A stretch of DNA of 64,000 nt from Spirodela intermedia (Eukaryota; Streptophyta; Magnoliopsida; Alismatales; Araceae). Shown piece by piece: positions 1-12,733 of the stretch. The stretch covers positions 2,465,378-2,529,377 of the forward strand of contig LR746264.1 in NCBI GenBank assembly GCA_902729315.2, in the 5' to 3' direction. The notes under the pieces are model-generated. The model ran no database searches. It saw only the letters and a program-made list of their open reading frames with translations, and was not told the DNA's origin. Each line of letters starts with the position of its first letter. Within the stretch, counting starts at the first letter, position 1. Both the position numbers and the translations under genes were made by a program.

Positions 1-210
1 TGCTTCATTATTGATTTTGATAATTAATCAAATCCTCGAAATTGCATCATTTTTTATGTCCTGTTACCTTGGATAAAGCTTTTCATTTGACGGTAACATG
101 ATCTTCAATGGTATATATTCATTCTTGATATATCTCTTGATTACTTTTAATATGGGGCTTCTTGTTAATTTATCAGTTAAATCCCGTTTTCTTTTCTCCT
201 TTTTGTTCAG

Positions 211-3200
211 CAGATAAGGGTGATGGAAGTGATGAATTAGTGATATCAGAGGAGGATTTTCTTATACAGGATGAAATTTGCAAATCTCGTTTAGCAAGTA
301 TCAAACGTGTAAGATTCTGTCTTCCAATTTTTCATTTAGCAATTAAGTGACACTTTCTGTGTTGTAACAATCTTGTTCCTATGCTTCTTGAAATTCTCTT
401 TAGGAAGAAGAGTCTTCCATGAGGGAAAGAGATCGTTATGAGGTTGAAAAAGGAAGGCTAATACGAGAAATGAAGCGCATAAGAGATGAGGATGGATCCC
501 GTTTCAATAGTTTCCAGATTCTCAACAACCGCTATGCTCTCATGAACCTTCTTGGGAAAGGAGGGTTCAGTGAGGTTTATAAGGTGCAAATCTTATGCAT
601 ATTTTATCTTTGCTGTTAATCCTGAATACTCCTGTGGAGAGTAACTAATACCAGAGATATAGTTAATTTTAGAAACTGGATATCTAGGGCAAATCGTTGC
701 CCTAGATATCTTTTCCCACTACCTTCGTTTCCAGTTTTTCCTTTATTGGCAATGGTGAGCATACACTTTTTTGCAGTGACAGTGACTTGAAGTGGAAACT
801 TTTAAGCAGGCATTTGACTTGGTGGATTATAGATACGTCGCGTGTAAGCTTCATGGGTTGAATCCCCAGTGGAGCGAGGAGAAGAAAAAAAGTTATATAA
901 GACATGCAACTCGTGAATACGACATTCACAAGACACTGGTGCATCCTCACATTGTGCGATTGTGGGATATCTTTGAGATTGACCACGACACATTTTGTAC
1001 TGTTTTAGAGTATTGTAATGGTATGTAAGCTTGATCTTTTTCTTTATTGTTGAGCTTAGTTTCCTGTCATACTATGTTGAATTTCCTCCCTTTGAATATT
1101 TTTCATCCTGTTGAACTTCACTTCCCCCTTTCTTCTCTCATAGTTTTCAAAGGTCTTCCGGTTTGGAAAATCTATCTATGGCACGGAATACTCTTTCATC
1201 CTTCGTTTGTCTGCTCCCATTGATTTTTTTTCTCCTCTGAATTATTTAAGGAAACAAAGAAAGCATAGGGAATTGATTAAGAATTAAGGGATGTGAATCT
1301 TTAGAAATTTCTGCAAATATTTTGTCTTGCAGCCGGTACTCTGCTCTTACTGTCCTTAACTCCTTGATCCATTTCAAGAAGCCTACCATAAATTAGATAG
1401 TAGTCTTGTGGTGGCAATTTTATATTCTTCTTTCCTACATGGACATGGTAGCAGATTATTGCAATCCTTGTAATGGAGTTCGTGGTGTTAAGGAAAATAT
1501 GTGCTATCATTGGATCAAAGTTCAAATGAACATCATGTTCTGGCTATCATGGCTTGTTGCGTAGTTCTCACAACCAGATTAGAAGCTTTCTTTTTGTTAT
1601 TAATCCGGATCTGCACTTTCTGGGTTGTTGTGCATGACATTGATCTAGTCGTACCTGCTTTTGGATCATAAATGGGCAATTATGTGATTGACTAAGATGG
1701 AAACGCCATTAATCTTTTATGATTTATTTATTTATTTAATGCGCATCATTTATTCTATGAAAGTGATCGTGGTTATCTACTTTTGAAGACGAATTGCGTG
1801 AGAAATGTGCAGAAATTGAGACAGTTGAACCTAATTTGTTGCAATCTGCATTCTTCACCAGGTAAGGATCTTGATGCGGTTCTTAAAGCGACTCCTATTC
1901 TTCCCGAGAGAGAAGCAAGGATTATAATAGTTCAAATATTTCAAGGTCTCGTATATTTAAATAAGAGACCACAGAAAATCATTCATTATGATTTGAAGCC
2001 TGGAAATGTACTATTTGACGAAGTTGGCATCGCAAAACTAACTGATTTTGGGCTTAGCAAGATAGTGGAGGACGATGTCGGATCCCAGGGTGTTGAACTT
2101 ACTTCCCAAGGAGCTGGAACATATTGGTATGCTCCCCTATTTCCACTTCGTACTTACAAAGAACATTATTTGTCGTTTATTCTTCCTAGATTGCAAATGT
2201 TTTAGATATACCCTGTAATTGTGTGCGTTGCACTCTTTATCCTTGTATGGAAACCAAACAAGTTCTGATCGGTTCTCTGCTGTTGAATTTCTTTTACCAC
2301 ATTACTTGGTAAAAGCTGTTGGCGGTATCATGACGTCTAATATCATAAATCTTTTCTTTTAAGATCAATAATAGAGTTCGGTGGAAGTTTCTCTTGGATC
2401 ATGCCTTTTTCTTATCAACAGATGAGCGTAGGCATATACTAGATAGTTTTTAAATTGTTGAAGAATCATGGATTTAATGGCTACTGGTAATAAGGGCAAT
2501 GCGCCTCTGTAGAGATTCAACTTAATTGTCTTAGGGAAAGTGATTCATGTTTGTGTTCAGTGCTCTCTTAATTTGAAAAATTACAGTTCGTTTCTTCCCA
2601 ATGTCAGAGATAAAATAGTTGAGATGCTAAGCTGTATCATTGCCATTGTAAAATACCAACGCAGAGAATGGTTAATGCCAGATCAGATATGGAGCTCTTG
2701 TATCTGGGTGGCATGTGTAGAAAAACCAAGATCAGATGTAGCTGATCGAAAGTGACCGGAATCTTGGGATCAATCTGAAATCATCTTGACTAAGTTGAGA
2801 TTAGTAGCCTGTCAAATTTCTGGTCTTTTTTCTTTTTTTTTTTGTTCACCCGGATATGCATGCTTAAGTGGGTTGGTCTCAATGGGTTCTGAATTCAGGT
2901 TCATCCTTAAACCAGCGGGTGGGGTATCAATACGATGCTTGCATGTGATTTCATGCCTCTCCACCATCTTTTGTTCATGTTATCCATGTTTTGATCACTT
3001 CAGGTTCAGGAAAACTGTTCTTATCGGAGATCAAACGGCCTCCATTATTATATTTTAACATTGCAGCGACTGAAACTATCTCAGAAGCTTTTTATGTTCA
3101 AATGCAGTTTTGTCCCTAACCTGTTACCATACTTTTTACAATGAATTTATTACAGAAAATGTATATATATATTTTTTAAAACTCGGAGTCGTCCCATTTA

Positions 3201-4325
3201 GAGTGAATGAATGACCTTCAACAGGCTATGCATATTGTATCGGATGTACCAAAAAATGTAGCCATTCAGAAACCATATTGTGGGTTGAGTTGAGGTGTAA
3301 ACTAGGCTTCTGCAGATATAAGAGACCATCTTCTTGTCAAACTTCTATTTCGGGTAGTACACAAGCTTGTAGGAGCTAATCGATTCCCTAGTCTAACTTC
3401 AGAACTGTGCTTTTTCGTTCCATAATTTTGTGAACGTGTTCCTGCTATACTAGCTAGGAGACCATTCTCTGATCTCATACCGTCTTTCTTGAATCTAGTT
3501 ATATAAGGTCAGCAATGCCTACCCTTTATCGATAATTTCTCCTTACGTTTATAGATCCATTGAATAGGCTCTCTCTCTCTCTCTCTCTAACTGGGTAAAT
3601 TTCTTTTTCTCTTGGCACTCGAAAATATTGGTTTACTCCTGCTGGTTCCTCTCTCTTTATTCTACTGGTTCTTTATGTTCTTCGCTTTGGGCTCCTATTT
3701 TTATGAAGAAATGCCGTCTAACCCTGATGGTTCTGTCGCTGTTCTTCAGGTACTTGCCCCCAGAGTGTTTCGAATGCAGCAAAACGCCGCTGATATCATC
3801 AAAGGTCTGTACAAATGAACTAATCGGCATGTTCTTGGGCAGTAAACTGACCAGGGAATCTAATCTCCGCCCCTCTGCTGTTTTTTTCTCTGTTTTTTTC
3901 AATCTCTGCTGCCTTGAGTTACGTTACTGACTAAGGTTCTTAGAGTGAAATAATTACTTTCCATATGAACTATACCATGCATGCTCCAGTTCTTCGCTAG
4001 GGAAGTCTCGTAGAAGGCCTTCTTCCTCGTGATCTGTCATATTTTGTGTCTAGAGCCGACCTTACGAGGCTTTGATCATGTTTATAGCAGTCTTGTTTGA
4101 TCCAAGGGAGCCGCGTGTTAAAAAAAAAGCTGTGGGTCTGTGAAAGCGCAGGTGGATGTGTGGTCGGCTGGTGTCATCCTGTATCAGATGCTCTTCGGAA
4201 AGCGCCCGTTCGGGCACGACCAGAGCCAGGAGAGGATCCTCCGCGAGGCCACCATCGTCAATGCCCGGAAGGTGGAATTCCCTTCTCGGCCCGCTGTCTC
4301 AAACGAGGTGAAGGTGATTGCTTCC

Positions 4326-4358
<33 letters not shown>

Positions 4359-4633
4359 TCTATCTATCTCTATCTCTTTTGGAGATTTGGTGATCTTCCT
4401 GCATTATTTCTTCATTGATTGCTGTAACTCATCTCTATCCCTGCCGTTTCATCCAAGCACCGCCTCCATCGATCTGGGTCCTGTCTCTCTCTCTCTAATC
4501 TGCTTGTGTTTTTCTGCTTCTGTGGTGGGTCTCTCAGGAGCTGATCCGGCGGTGCCTGACGTACAACCAGGTGGAGAGGCCCGACGTGCTCACGCTGGCC
4601 CAGGACCCGTACCTCTCTTATGCCAAGAAATAA
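211..4633 (+). CDS. TSL: Tousled-like Ser/Thr protein kinase, 3' part (5' exons lie outside the window)
   Basis: Seven exons can be read in phase: 211-308, 404-583, 810-1020, 1862-2126, 3750-3804, 4152-4313 and 4538-4633 (stop TAA). The first two encode the end of the charged, coiled-coil-like N-terminal region ([20 protein letters not shown]). The rest is a complete kinase domain: P-loop [11 protein letters not shown]-binding Lys in VACKLHGL, catalytic [13 protein letters not shown] in TDFGLSK, PPE in place of APE, and a tail ending in AKK. Known family role: nuclear kinases phosphorylating the histone chaperone Asf1, acting in chromatin, replication and, in Arabidopsis, flower and leaf development. 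Introns C-D and D-E are long (841 and 1623 bp) and show nothing else. The last intron carries a CT/CTAT microsatellite just after its donor. The first exon has a CAGCAG double acceptor. Identity is close to certain; only the 5' end is missing. Confidence 0.95.
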
Positions 4634-4686
4634 CTCCGGGGCTAGAGAGATGAGGGACTGTAAATGAGGATGACGATGATCTATAA

Positions 4687-4731
<45 letters not shown>

Positions 4732-4986
4732 CAGGGAGAAGGAAGAGGGAGAAAAAAAGGAGGGTTTTTTTGTTGGGTTCTCTCTTGGGTCTCTTCTCTC
4801 TTCTTTTGTGCATCCGTCATCCGTCCAATTTACGGGAATTGGGTTACCCTCTACGTACGTGTAAATTCTCCGAGCCCAGTAATGGTTTTCCTCCTCTCCT
4901 CACATCCCTGCTGCGGATAAGACCCCCTTCTTCTGTGTTACGTCTCTCTCTCTCTCTCTCTCATGCGGGCCACTTTAGCGCCAGCC
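4634..4986. other. 3' flank of the kinase gene and 5' flank of the next gene
   Basis: This stretch must hold the kinase 3'UTR and the promoter or 5'UTR of the downstream plastid-type gene, both on the plus strand and only ~350 bp apart. It contains a (GA)n tract at 4690-4729 and a CT tract around 4943-4961. No clear TATA box or poly(A) signal was seen. Confidence 0.6.
4690..4729. repeat. (GA)n microsatellite
   Basis: A near-perfect GA run of about 40 bp, in the presumed 3'UTR or 3' flank of the kinase gene. Confidence 0.95.
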
Positions 4987-5467
4987 ATGGCCTCGGGGCT
5001 CTGCGGCGGGGCGGCGCAGTGGCGTGCCTCGTGTGCGGTCTGCGTGCCGACGAGGTGCGGCGCCGCCGGCGGGCAGCCGCAGCGGGAGCCCGCCCGCCGG
5101 GCGGACTCCGGCGAGTTGAAGATTGGGTCTCCGATCATCGTCGTGGAGGCGCCGCCGACCTTGAAGACTGCCACCGCCATGCCCAGCCTGAGGATTAACA
5201 ACGGGCTCGTCAAGCCCGGCGACGTGGGGAGGTGAGGAACGAGACGACACAGTCCCTCCGAATCGAACGAGCGAACGAATGACCAGATGTCTTGAGTTCT
5301 CTCTCTTTCTCTCTTGTCATATGTGCAGAATAGTGGGGAGGAAGCCCATGGACGTGTGGGCAGTCCGCCTGGCGATCGGGACGTACCTCATCGACGGCAA
5401 GCACTTCAGGTCCCTGGACCTCGCCGGTGAGGACCCCCCTCCTACCTCGGACGCCGCGAGTCAATGA
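4987..5467 (+). CDS. CRR42: Small plastid-targeted protein, probably CRR42-like (DUF3148)
   Basis: Two exons, 4987-5231 and 5329-5467, give about 127 residues. The first ~45 residues are rich in Ala, Arg, Cys and Ser and poor in acidic residues, like a chloroplast transit peptide. The conserved core follows: LKIGSPIIVVEAP, then NNGLVKPGDVGRIVGRKP, then DVWAVRLAIGTYLIDGKHF. From memory this matches the DUF3148 family, whose Arabidopsis member CRR42 helps assemble chloroplast NDH subcomplex A; the assignment needs a search. ATG 4987 was chosen for its good context; an in-frame ATG at 4963 adds eight residues. The 3' end is uncertain: the frame stops at 5467, but a GT at 5427 (GCCG/GTGAGG) could be a donor to a further exon that could not be placed. 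Confidence 0.62.
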
Positions 5468-6147
5468 AGAGGAAGGGTCCTCTGCCGCTCTCTCTTCTCT
5501 CTTTCTTTCTCATCATCACCATGGCCACGCTCGCCATGGAGGAAGGTTCCAATGCCTCACTGTCTGTCATCATCCTCCGAGGGCTGGCATTGAAGCGGGT
5601 GAGCAACCTCGCGGACATCGACTGTAAGCTCGCTAAAGAGATATTCATTCCCTTGCGATTTCTCCCCCTCACAACCTTCGGACAAGAGCCGACGCATTCT
5701 TCTTTGAAAAATCCGTAAAAAGGGTGTTAACGGATAAGCGGGCAAGAAAGTCAACGGAAGGCCGGCGGAAGGAATCTGTGCAGAGATTGGCAACCTGCAA
5801 ATCCGTACAGGAGGAGACCGAGATAATCACAAACTACGAATCTAGTGAGGTCGGCGATGATCCAGGGAGAAGATCACACAGACTTTCTCCATTTCTTCAT
5901 CATTCTTGAAGATCATACGACACACGCTCCTGACTGAAGCAAAAGAAATGGGAACCTTCATTCCATCGGACCGCATTCCGAATGGAGCGCCGCCTGCTAC
6001 ATCGCCTCGTCTGGTAAATTGCCACCGGGGGGCTGAAATATATTTACACTCCACTGGGCTCAAATAATCGTAGTCCGCAGTGCACAAAATCGCTTATTTC
6101 TCAGGCTTTTCTCTGGATCACGCAGCTCCGCGGCTATGGAGGGCCCG
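5468..6147. other. Convergent intergenic region, no gene recognised
   Basis: It lies between the 3' ends of a plus-strand and a minus-strand gene, so it should hold both 3'UTRs. Short open frames around 5464-5718 and 5724-5909 match no family I know. A possible last exon of the upstream gene could lie near 5540-5640, without firm support. Confidence 0.5.
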
Positions 6148-9100
6148 CTACCACTGCGGGTTATCGCCGCCTCCCAAGCGGATGAGACTGGTCAAAACTC
6201 CATCTTCAGAATGATGAACGGATCCATCTTCTCTAATATGATGATCACTGGAGACTGTGAATGGGATGGCGCCTGGTTCCTCGGCAGAAGGAGGAACCTC
6301 GGCCAACACCGCAGTCGAGCCACCCGGGAATTCCCCGTTGACCGTCGGGCACGGATTTGGTTCATTGTTCTCCCCAAAGTTAGAGCCGTTGACCACCGCT
6401 GGCACCTCGCCATTGGCAGCTTCTGCCCCGGGGCCATCTCCATCAGTCCCCAGATCATTGTTGTCGGGCTTTAACCAACGGGCCTTGTTCCGGGGGAATT
6501 TTCTCTTGGGCCATTTTTTCTTGAACTCTGCTCTCCTGGGTTTGACGTTCTTGACCGCTTCTGTCGGTGCCGCCGACTCCTTCCCCTTCTTCTTGCCCGG
6601 GAGAACCGTGTACTGAGACACTCCGTTTATCCCATAGCCCCCTGGCAACGGGAATCTGAAGCTTTAACAGAGGATTATCAAACTAACAAAAAAAAAAAAG
6701 AAAAAGAAAAGAAAATTATTGTTCATACATGAAGTCGAGTTGATCGCCAAGAGTGCGGTCCGGGCAGCTTTGATCTCGGCCTCCTTCTTGGTTCTCGCTG
6801 CGGCTCCGATGTACTGAATTCCTCCGATCTCGACGGTGCAGGAGAAGGGCAGCTTTCCCGAGGCCTGCTTGTTGCATTGGTATGAAGGAATCGCGTAGTT
6901 CATCTTCTGAGCATACTCCTGGAGCAGGTTCTTGCACAGGCCTGTCTCGTGCTGGTGAGGCCATTACCAGGCGCAGAGAAAGATAAAAAAAAGGAATCAT
7001 AGATCAAAACGAGATGAACAACGAAGACAAAAAGGGAAAAAAAACAAGGGGTGAAGACCAATCATGCTCTGGGCTTCAGCTCAATTAAGATCTCATGCAT
7101 GTGCCTCATCCAGAAAAAAAGGTATACCACGATATGATACGGCTAGAGAGAGAAATCTAGGAAGACATCGGAAATGAGAACAAAAAGATGAATTTTTATG
7201 AGGATTTTCACGCCCAAGAATAAGAAAAGCTGGAGACGCATGCTGGGTCTGAGATACCAAGCAAGGATCCAAGAAATCTGAGCGGAGATCTCTGGGGCAT
7301 TCAGTCCCATGTTCCCTCTTCAGTGGAATCAGTGAGATAGCAAGAAGGGGCATCCTCCCTCTTCGGATCGGCAAGAAACTTACAACTGTGGGCAAACACT
7401 CCGTCATTTTCCCAGACTTCTCTATTTCCGCGAGTGCAACCTCTGCCGCCGACTGCTCTGCTGCCTTGCGATTGAAAAACCCGGCGAGAGAATCGTATCT
7501 GACGTCATTCACAATCACAGTGGACTTGAAAACGGGCTCGTGGGAGGGCCCTTCTTTCACAGTTTGATACACCGGAGTGGGAACACCAACTTTCTGCGCA
7601 TATTCCTGCAGGCGGCTCTTGAAAACGTAGCAATCTGTCACCCCTGTGGAGGAAGCGAACAGCGGGCATGAATCAGATTGGATGAAACAGAGCCCATAAT
7701 AGTCTCCCAGGCAAGACAGCTCACTGTACAGAACCTAAACGGTTGACCCATCAAGTTTTGTGCTGGAGAACTTGGGGTTGAGGGGTGGGAGGGAAGTCAA
7801 GTGTTCACATCATTAACTCAAAGAATCTAACACTGGGGCATGGTTGACTTCAGAGTCGGGATTGACTGTTGACTTCAGGGTGAAAGCTTTTCAATTGGGT
7901 CGACAGACAATGGGGAGGGATTCGGGAAGAAATTCTACAGAATAAAAGCATTACAGATACAAAGCACGGAAACCAAGGGAGGCTACCCATGTTTCACATT
8001 GGCCACCAGATTCAAAGCATCTGATGATTAGAAAAGGTGAAACCAGAAATGAAATGCCAGTGAGCATTAAATAGTTTGCAAGATAGTTTGCAAGGTGAAT
8101 CCATTTTTCCAAGGTTTATCAGGCTCTTGCTGCATCCTATTCTCTCACACATTTTACCTTCTACTGAAATGAAGAAAAAAGCGTTTCACTAACCCAAAAA
8201 GCTTATGGAATACAATGCACAAAGATGATACAGCTATCTTCCAGAGAAATGTCAAGCAAAGTTGCAATGAACAATATCCCTCGGATTAACAGCCATCCCC
8301 TGAGGGTATTTTGATGAAGCCATCCGATGTTGTTAGGAAAATATTAACTATTTCGCCTTTCTTGTCGATTTTAAAGAAATACCCTCACCCCAGAACAGTG
8401 CACTTAGCCGCAGAAACTGTGGACAAGAACTACCAAACATGCTATGAAACGATTGCAGCATGGCATTATTTTGGGAGGAAAGGAGGGGGGGACCAAAGTA
8501 AATCCCCAAAACAAATAGGCCCGAGGAACATAGCAGTTCAGGGATTTACAAAAACATCAGGAATCTCTTATGCTATCATGTGATTGCTTACTCTGTCATC
8601 AGTTTTTACTGTGTAGATCATTCGCATTCTAAACTATAGAGTTCCCAATTTCAGTTGTGTAACTACTACTGAGGAAGGACTTATCGCCAAGATAAACCCA
8701 TGGACAGAATTTCCAACGACCAGGAAGCTGCTTCCGAGGTCAACTATAAAAAAATCAAAGTTGAAATAGAAACCATGGTTTTTCTATATTTGGCCACAGA
8801 TGAAAAAAAAAAGAAAAAGATGAAGGAAGCTCTGAAGATAGAATCATCCGACATCTTATCCATCAATGCTGTTTCAAGCGTCTTTGTGAACACCAGAGAT
8901 AAACGAATCCGATCCACATAAGCCCTTTGTAATTCCCTTCACTCACCTCTGAGCACTGCTAGATAAATGCTTTTGAAACTGGCCCGGATGTTGAACCGTG
9001 AGGCTATTAGTTTGGGATTTGTTATGACCTACAAGGTCAACAAATAGGATGCAACAGAACAGACCAGACCAGAGCATCGGCAGGAAGAACAAGCAGTTAT

Positions 9101-9579
9101 ATGATGCGATATCCACTTTGCCTTCCATCACGAAATCAAAGACATAATGTGATGCTAAAATGCAGGTTAAACCCCAGCAAGCCAACCGGATGATGCCCAA
9201 CTAGGCCCTGATACAGATGGTTTCATGAGCTACTAGATGAAAGTAGCTCCAACAACACCTTAACTCAACTATTCCACCCACAAAACCCACATAGCGATAA
9301 AGGAGAAGAACCACATTTAAAATGAGAGAAGAATCGTCACGATCGAACCAGACATTGGCGATGCAAAGAACAGAACATTAGCGATGGAGCTGCCGTCAAT
9401 AGCCAGAGGGCCTCTCAGGAGCCACTCGTCGACCACGCCCGCCTCACTTGACACCGAGGATCGCAAAGAAAAGAAACAAGGAGGCCCGACCAAAGAGCCA
9501 CGATGAAGAGAGTGCGAGAAAGAAAAACGGGAAATTAACAATCGAGTAACCCACCCTTCTGCGAGTTGTCCTCCGCCAT
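6148..9579 (-). CDS. DRB1: Double-stranded RNA-binding protein, DRB1/HYL1 type
   Basis: Four coding exons on the minus strand: 9579-9555, 7643-7384, 6951-6729 and 6641-6148, in phase, 333 residues. After a nine-residue first exon (MAEDNSQKG) come two dsRNA-binding domains. dsRBD1 runs from CYVFKSRLQEYAQK to KAAEQSAAEVALAEI, and dsRBD2 from TGLCKNLLQEYAQKMNYAIP to KAARTALLAI. A basic segment follows (YTVLPGKKKGK, RRAEFKKKWPKRK), resembling the HYL1 region after its dsRBDs, then an acidic, low-complexity tail. Known role of HYL1: nuclear partner of DCL1 and SERRATE in accurate microRNA processing. The first intron is long (~1.9 kb). The last acceptor was set at 6642 because only that AG keeps phase between dsRBD2 and the basic tail; two AGs 14 and 20 bp upstream would shift the frame. 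Orthology to HYL1 rather than another DRB rests on the matching dsRBD peptides. Confidence 0.9.
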
Positions 9580-9642
9580 CTTCCTCCTCCCCCCACCTTC
9601 GCTCGTCACACTCAAGACCAAAATACTGACACAGATAGATAG

Positions 9643-9664
9643 TATATATAATATATAATATATA
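9643..9664 (-). promoter_or_regulatory. TATA-like element of the DRB1-like gene
   Basis: An uninterrupted A/T run of TATATA type starts 64 bp upstream of the ATG at 9579, a plausible core-promoter distance. Inferred from position and composition only. Confidence 0.45.
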
Positions 9665-10489
9665 CTGTGAGAGTCAGTGAGAGGGAAAGAGAGAGAGAGA
9701 AGGCGGAGGAGGGGAGGCGGCGCCGGCGAAGGGGCCTGTGTGGCCGCCCTCGAGAAGGGGTAGGAGCGGAAGCTTAGGCGCGGGGGCGAGAGCGCAGAAG
9801 ACAACACAGGCTTCTTTTCTCCCCTTCTGCTTTCGCTATTTCCTCAAGGGTGAATATCTCAGACCAAATATACCCTTCAAAGAACCTATATTTACATGAT
9901 CCTTTATCTCTGCGTATAGTGAGCCTGAGGGTACAATAGGTATTACGAGCAACCCCTGCTCTGACGGCGCTGCACGTGCCATCATCGCCTCACACGTGCG
10001 GGCGGGAATATTAAATCCCGCCTTTTCCCAAGACCGGGCTCGGTCCAGCCCATGAGAAATGCCCCGAGAAGTGGCCTCTCTCTCTCTCTCTCTCTCCAGC
10101 AGCGGACAGGGCCTTGACCACAGACTTGCGGGTCAACGAACGAATATTCCCTCAGTTCTTTACGCATGGAGAGTATGGAAATATTCCCTAAATGATCATT
10201 TTTCGGACAAGTAGAGAGAGGAAGGTGCAGTTCACGAACGGAGGATATGCCAGGTGACGACAGCCACGCCCACAGACCGAAGAATCCTAGCCGTCCATCG
10301 TCTCCACGCTCCCTGATCACCGGCCGAGATCCACCTATCAACAGTTTTCAACCGACATTACCTAAACAAGAAACCCACCAGAGAGAGAGAGAGATAGAGA
10401 GAGACAGAGAGAGTAACGACTACTACTTACTACCTCCTTGTCAAACTAAATCAAAAGCGGGTCTTTCATGTACAGTCAACCCCCTAGAG

Positions 10490-10496
<7 letters not shown>

Positions 10497-10542
<46 letters not shown>
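10497..10542. repeat. (GA)n microsatellite
   Basis: About 46 bp of GA repeat just beyond the stop codon of the GH3 gene, reading CT in its 3'UTR. Confidence 0.95.
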
Positions 10543-10545
<3 letters not shown>

Positions 10546-10549
10546 ACCA

Positions 10550-11076
10550 CTACCTGGTGGAGGGTTCTGTAGAGAGACCGAAGCCGAAGGGGAAGAGCGG
10601 GTCGTAGTGCGGGTCTCCGACGTTCATGGGGAGCTGGTCCACGGACCTGAACCAGGTCCTTGCGAGCTTCCCGGAGAAGCCGTAATCCCCGAAGAGCACA
10701 TCGGCGATCCCCCCGCCGCCTTCCGTCCCTGGCAACCACGCCGCAACCAGCGCGTCCACCTGCGCCACCATCCCCTCCACCGCCACAGGCCGGCCGGTGA
10801 CCAGAACCACCACGCAGCGAACGGCGGCACAGGCGTTCTCCACGGTGCTCCTCCCTTGCTCGGCTATGGCGAGCTCGCCGCTGTCCCCCTTCGTCTCCGC
10901 GTAGGGCGTCTCCCCCACCGCCACCACCGCGAAGGAGAAGCCCCCCGCCGCCACCGCGCTCTTCTCCGGCGACTCCCAGAAGACCACCTCCGTCGAGAGG
11001 TCCACGGCGGCCCTGATTCCGGCGAGGATCGTCGTCCCTGCACGGTGGTAGAAGGGTCACTGGCAGCGGCGGGAGC

Positions 11077-11116
<40 letters not shown>

Positions 11117-11346
11117 CTTACCGGTGGTGAGGTCGTTGCCGCTGAGGCCCTGCCACTCGATGGACCAGCCGCCGCACTGGTAGCCGAGGTTATCGGCGTG
11201 GGAGCCCGTTACCAGGATCTTGGAGACCTTCTTGGGCAGGGGAAGAAGTGCCCCGCCGTTCTTCAGCAGGACCAGCGACTTCCTCACCGCCTCCCTCGCC
11301 AGCTCCCTGTGCTCCTGCTCCCCCACATAGAACAGAGAGAACTTAG

Positions 11347-11399
<53 letters not shown>

Positions 11400-12700
11400 G
11401 TGGATCTATACGGTGGCGCCGAGGTGGTGGGAGAGGTGGAGGGGGGCGAGGGGGTTCTCGAAGAGGCCCATGGTGAACTTGACTCGGAGAATCCTCTCCA
11501 CGGCGTCGTCGATCCGGGACATGTTCACGAAGTTGTGGTTGACCAGGTAGGTGAGGTTGCCGATGAATCCCTGGTAGTCGAACGGCACCATGATCTGCTC
11601 CGCCGGTGCAACCAAGAAGAAGAAGAATAATGGAAGATCCTCAGTGAGTGTGTGAGAGAGAAGAAGGGGTTGACTCGCATGGTTGCTAGCTCACCATGTC
11701 TAGGCCGGCGTTGACCGAGATCTCGACGGAGAAGGTGTAGTTGGCGCCGGGTGGGGAAGTGATCCTGTCGATTCCCTGCCAGTCGGAGATGACGAAGCCC
11801 TGGAGACACAGTAACAATTGCAGAAGAGCAGGATGAAGAAGGTCGATAAGCTCGCCGGCGATGGCGGCGGGGGGGCGTACCCTGAAGTGGAGCTTATTCT
11901 TGAGGAACCCCGTGATGAGGTCGCCGTTGGCGTGCATCTTCCTCCCGTTCCAGCTCGAGTAGGAGACCATGATGGTGGACACGCCCTTGATGACCGCCTG
12001 GTAGTACCCCGGCATGTGAACGCCCAGCAGCTCGTGGAGGTCAGTCATGGCGTTGCCCTCGTTCACGCCGTTCTGGGTCCCCCCGTCCCCCAGGAAGTGC
12101 TTCGCGCAGGCCGCCACCTTCTCCCTGGAGAGCCGCCACCATCAACTTACAGCAGAGAGAGAAAGAGGAGAGAGAAAGAGGAGAGAGAAAGAGAGAGGTT
12201 TCTTACTTGCCAGCGAGGAAGGGGACGCCCTTGGAGGATGGAGGGGGATCGCCCTGGAGGCCGGGGATGATCTCGGTCATCATCTGGACGATCTCGGGGT
12301 CTTCGCTATAGCTCTCGTAGCAGCGGCCCCATCTCGGATCTCTGCAGACCTGTGCGATGGATCGAGCAGGAAGGAAGGAGATCTCCTGGTTGAGCTTAAG
12401 GGTCAACATTTCACAGTCTGATCATGGTGGAAGGGGTTTCAGAATGGCACCGCTATGCATGGAGCGAAGGTGTACTGGATGCCTGAGGCTCTGACCTCCA
12501 GCGCGGTGGCGGCACCGATCTTCTTCACCAGCTCCGGGTCCCTGCTCAGGAGGAAGATAGAATTCAGGAAGAGAGTTCAGGACCACCGGCTGGAGGAGGG
12601 AGGGAGGGAGGGAGGTGGCAGCGGCGGGGGGCCGTCGCCGCCGTGGGGTTTGCCTGGTGACGCCGAGGGCGACGTTGTGGGGGAAGATGGTGGCGTTGAA

Positions 12701-12733
<33 letters not shown>

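Larger units (their letters stand above)
9580..10549. other. Promoter of the DRB1-like gene and 3' flank of the GH3 gene
   Basis: Both neighbours are on the minus strand, so this holds the DRB1-like 5'UTR and promoter (left) and the GH3 3'UTR (right). GA-rich tracts occur at about 9687-9700, 10078-10096 (as CT), 10381-10412 and 10497-10542. Open frames here are microsatellite translations and are not supported as genes. Confidence 0.6.

Noticed and set aside
9535-9807. 90-codon minus-strand frame upstream of the DRB1-like gene
   Set aside because: Only its last part, from the ATG at 9579, is coding; the rest lies upstream of the predicted TATA element.
10247-11476. 409-codon open frame on the plus strand
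   Set aside because: It is antisense to GH3 exons 7-9 and bridges GA tracts translated as Arg-Glu repeats. The minus strand has the conserved protein and splice sites.
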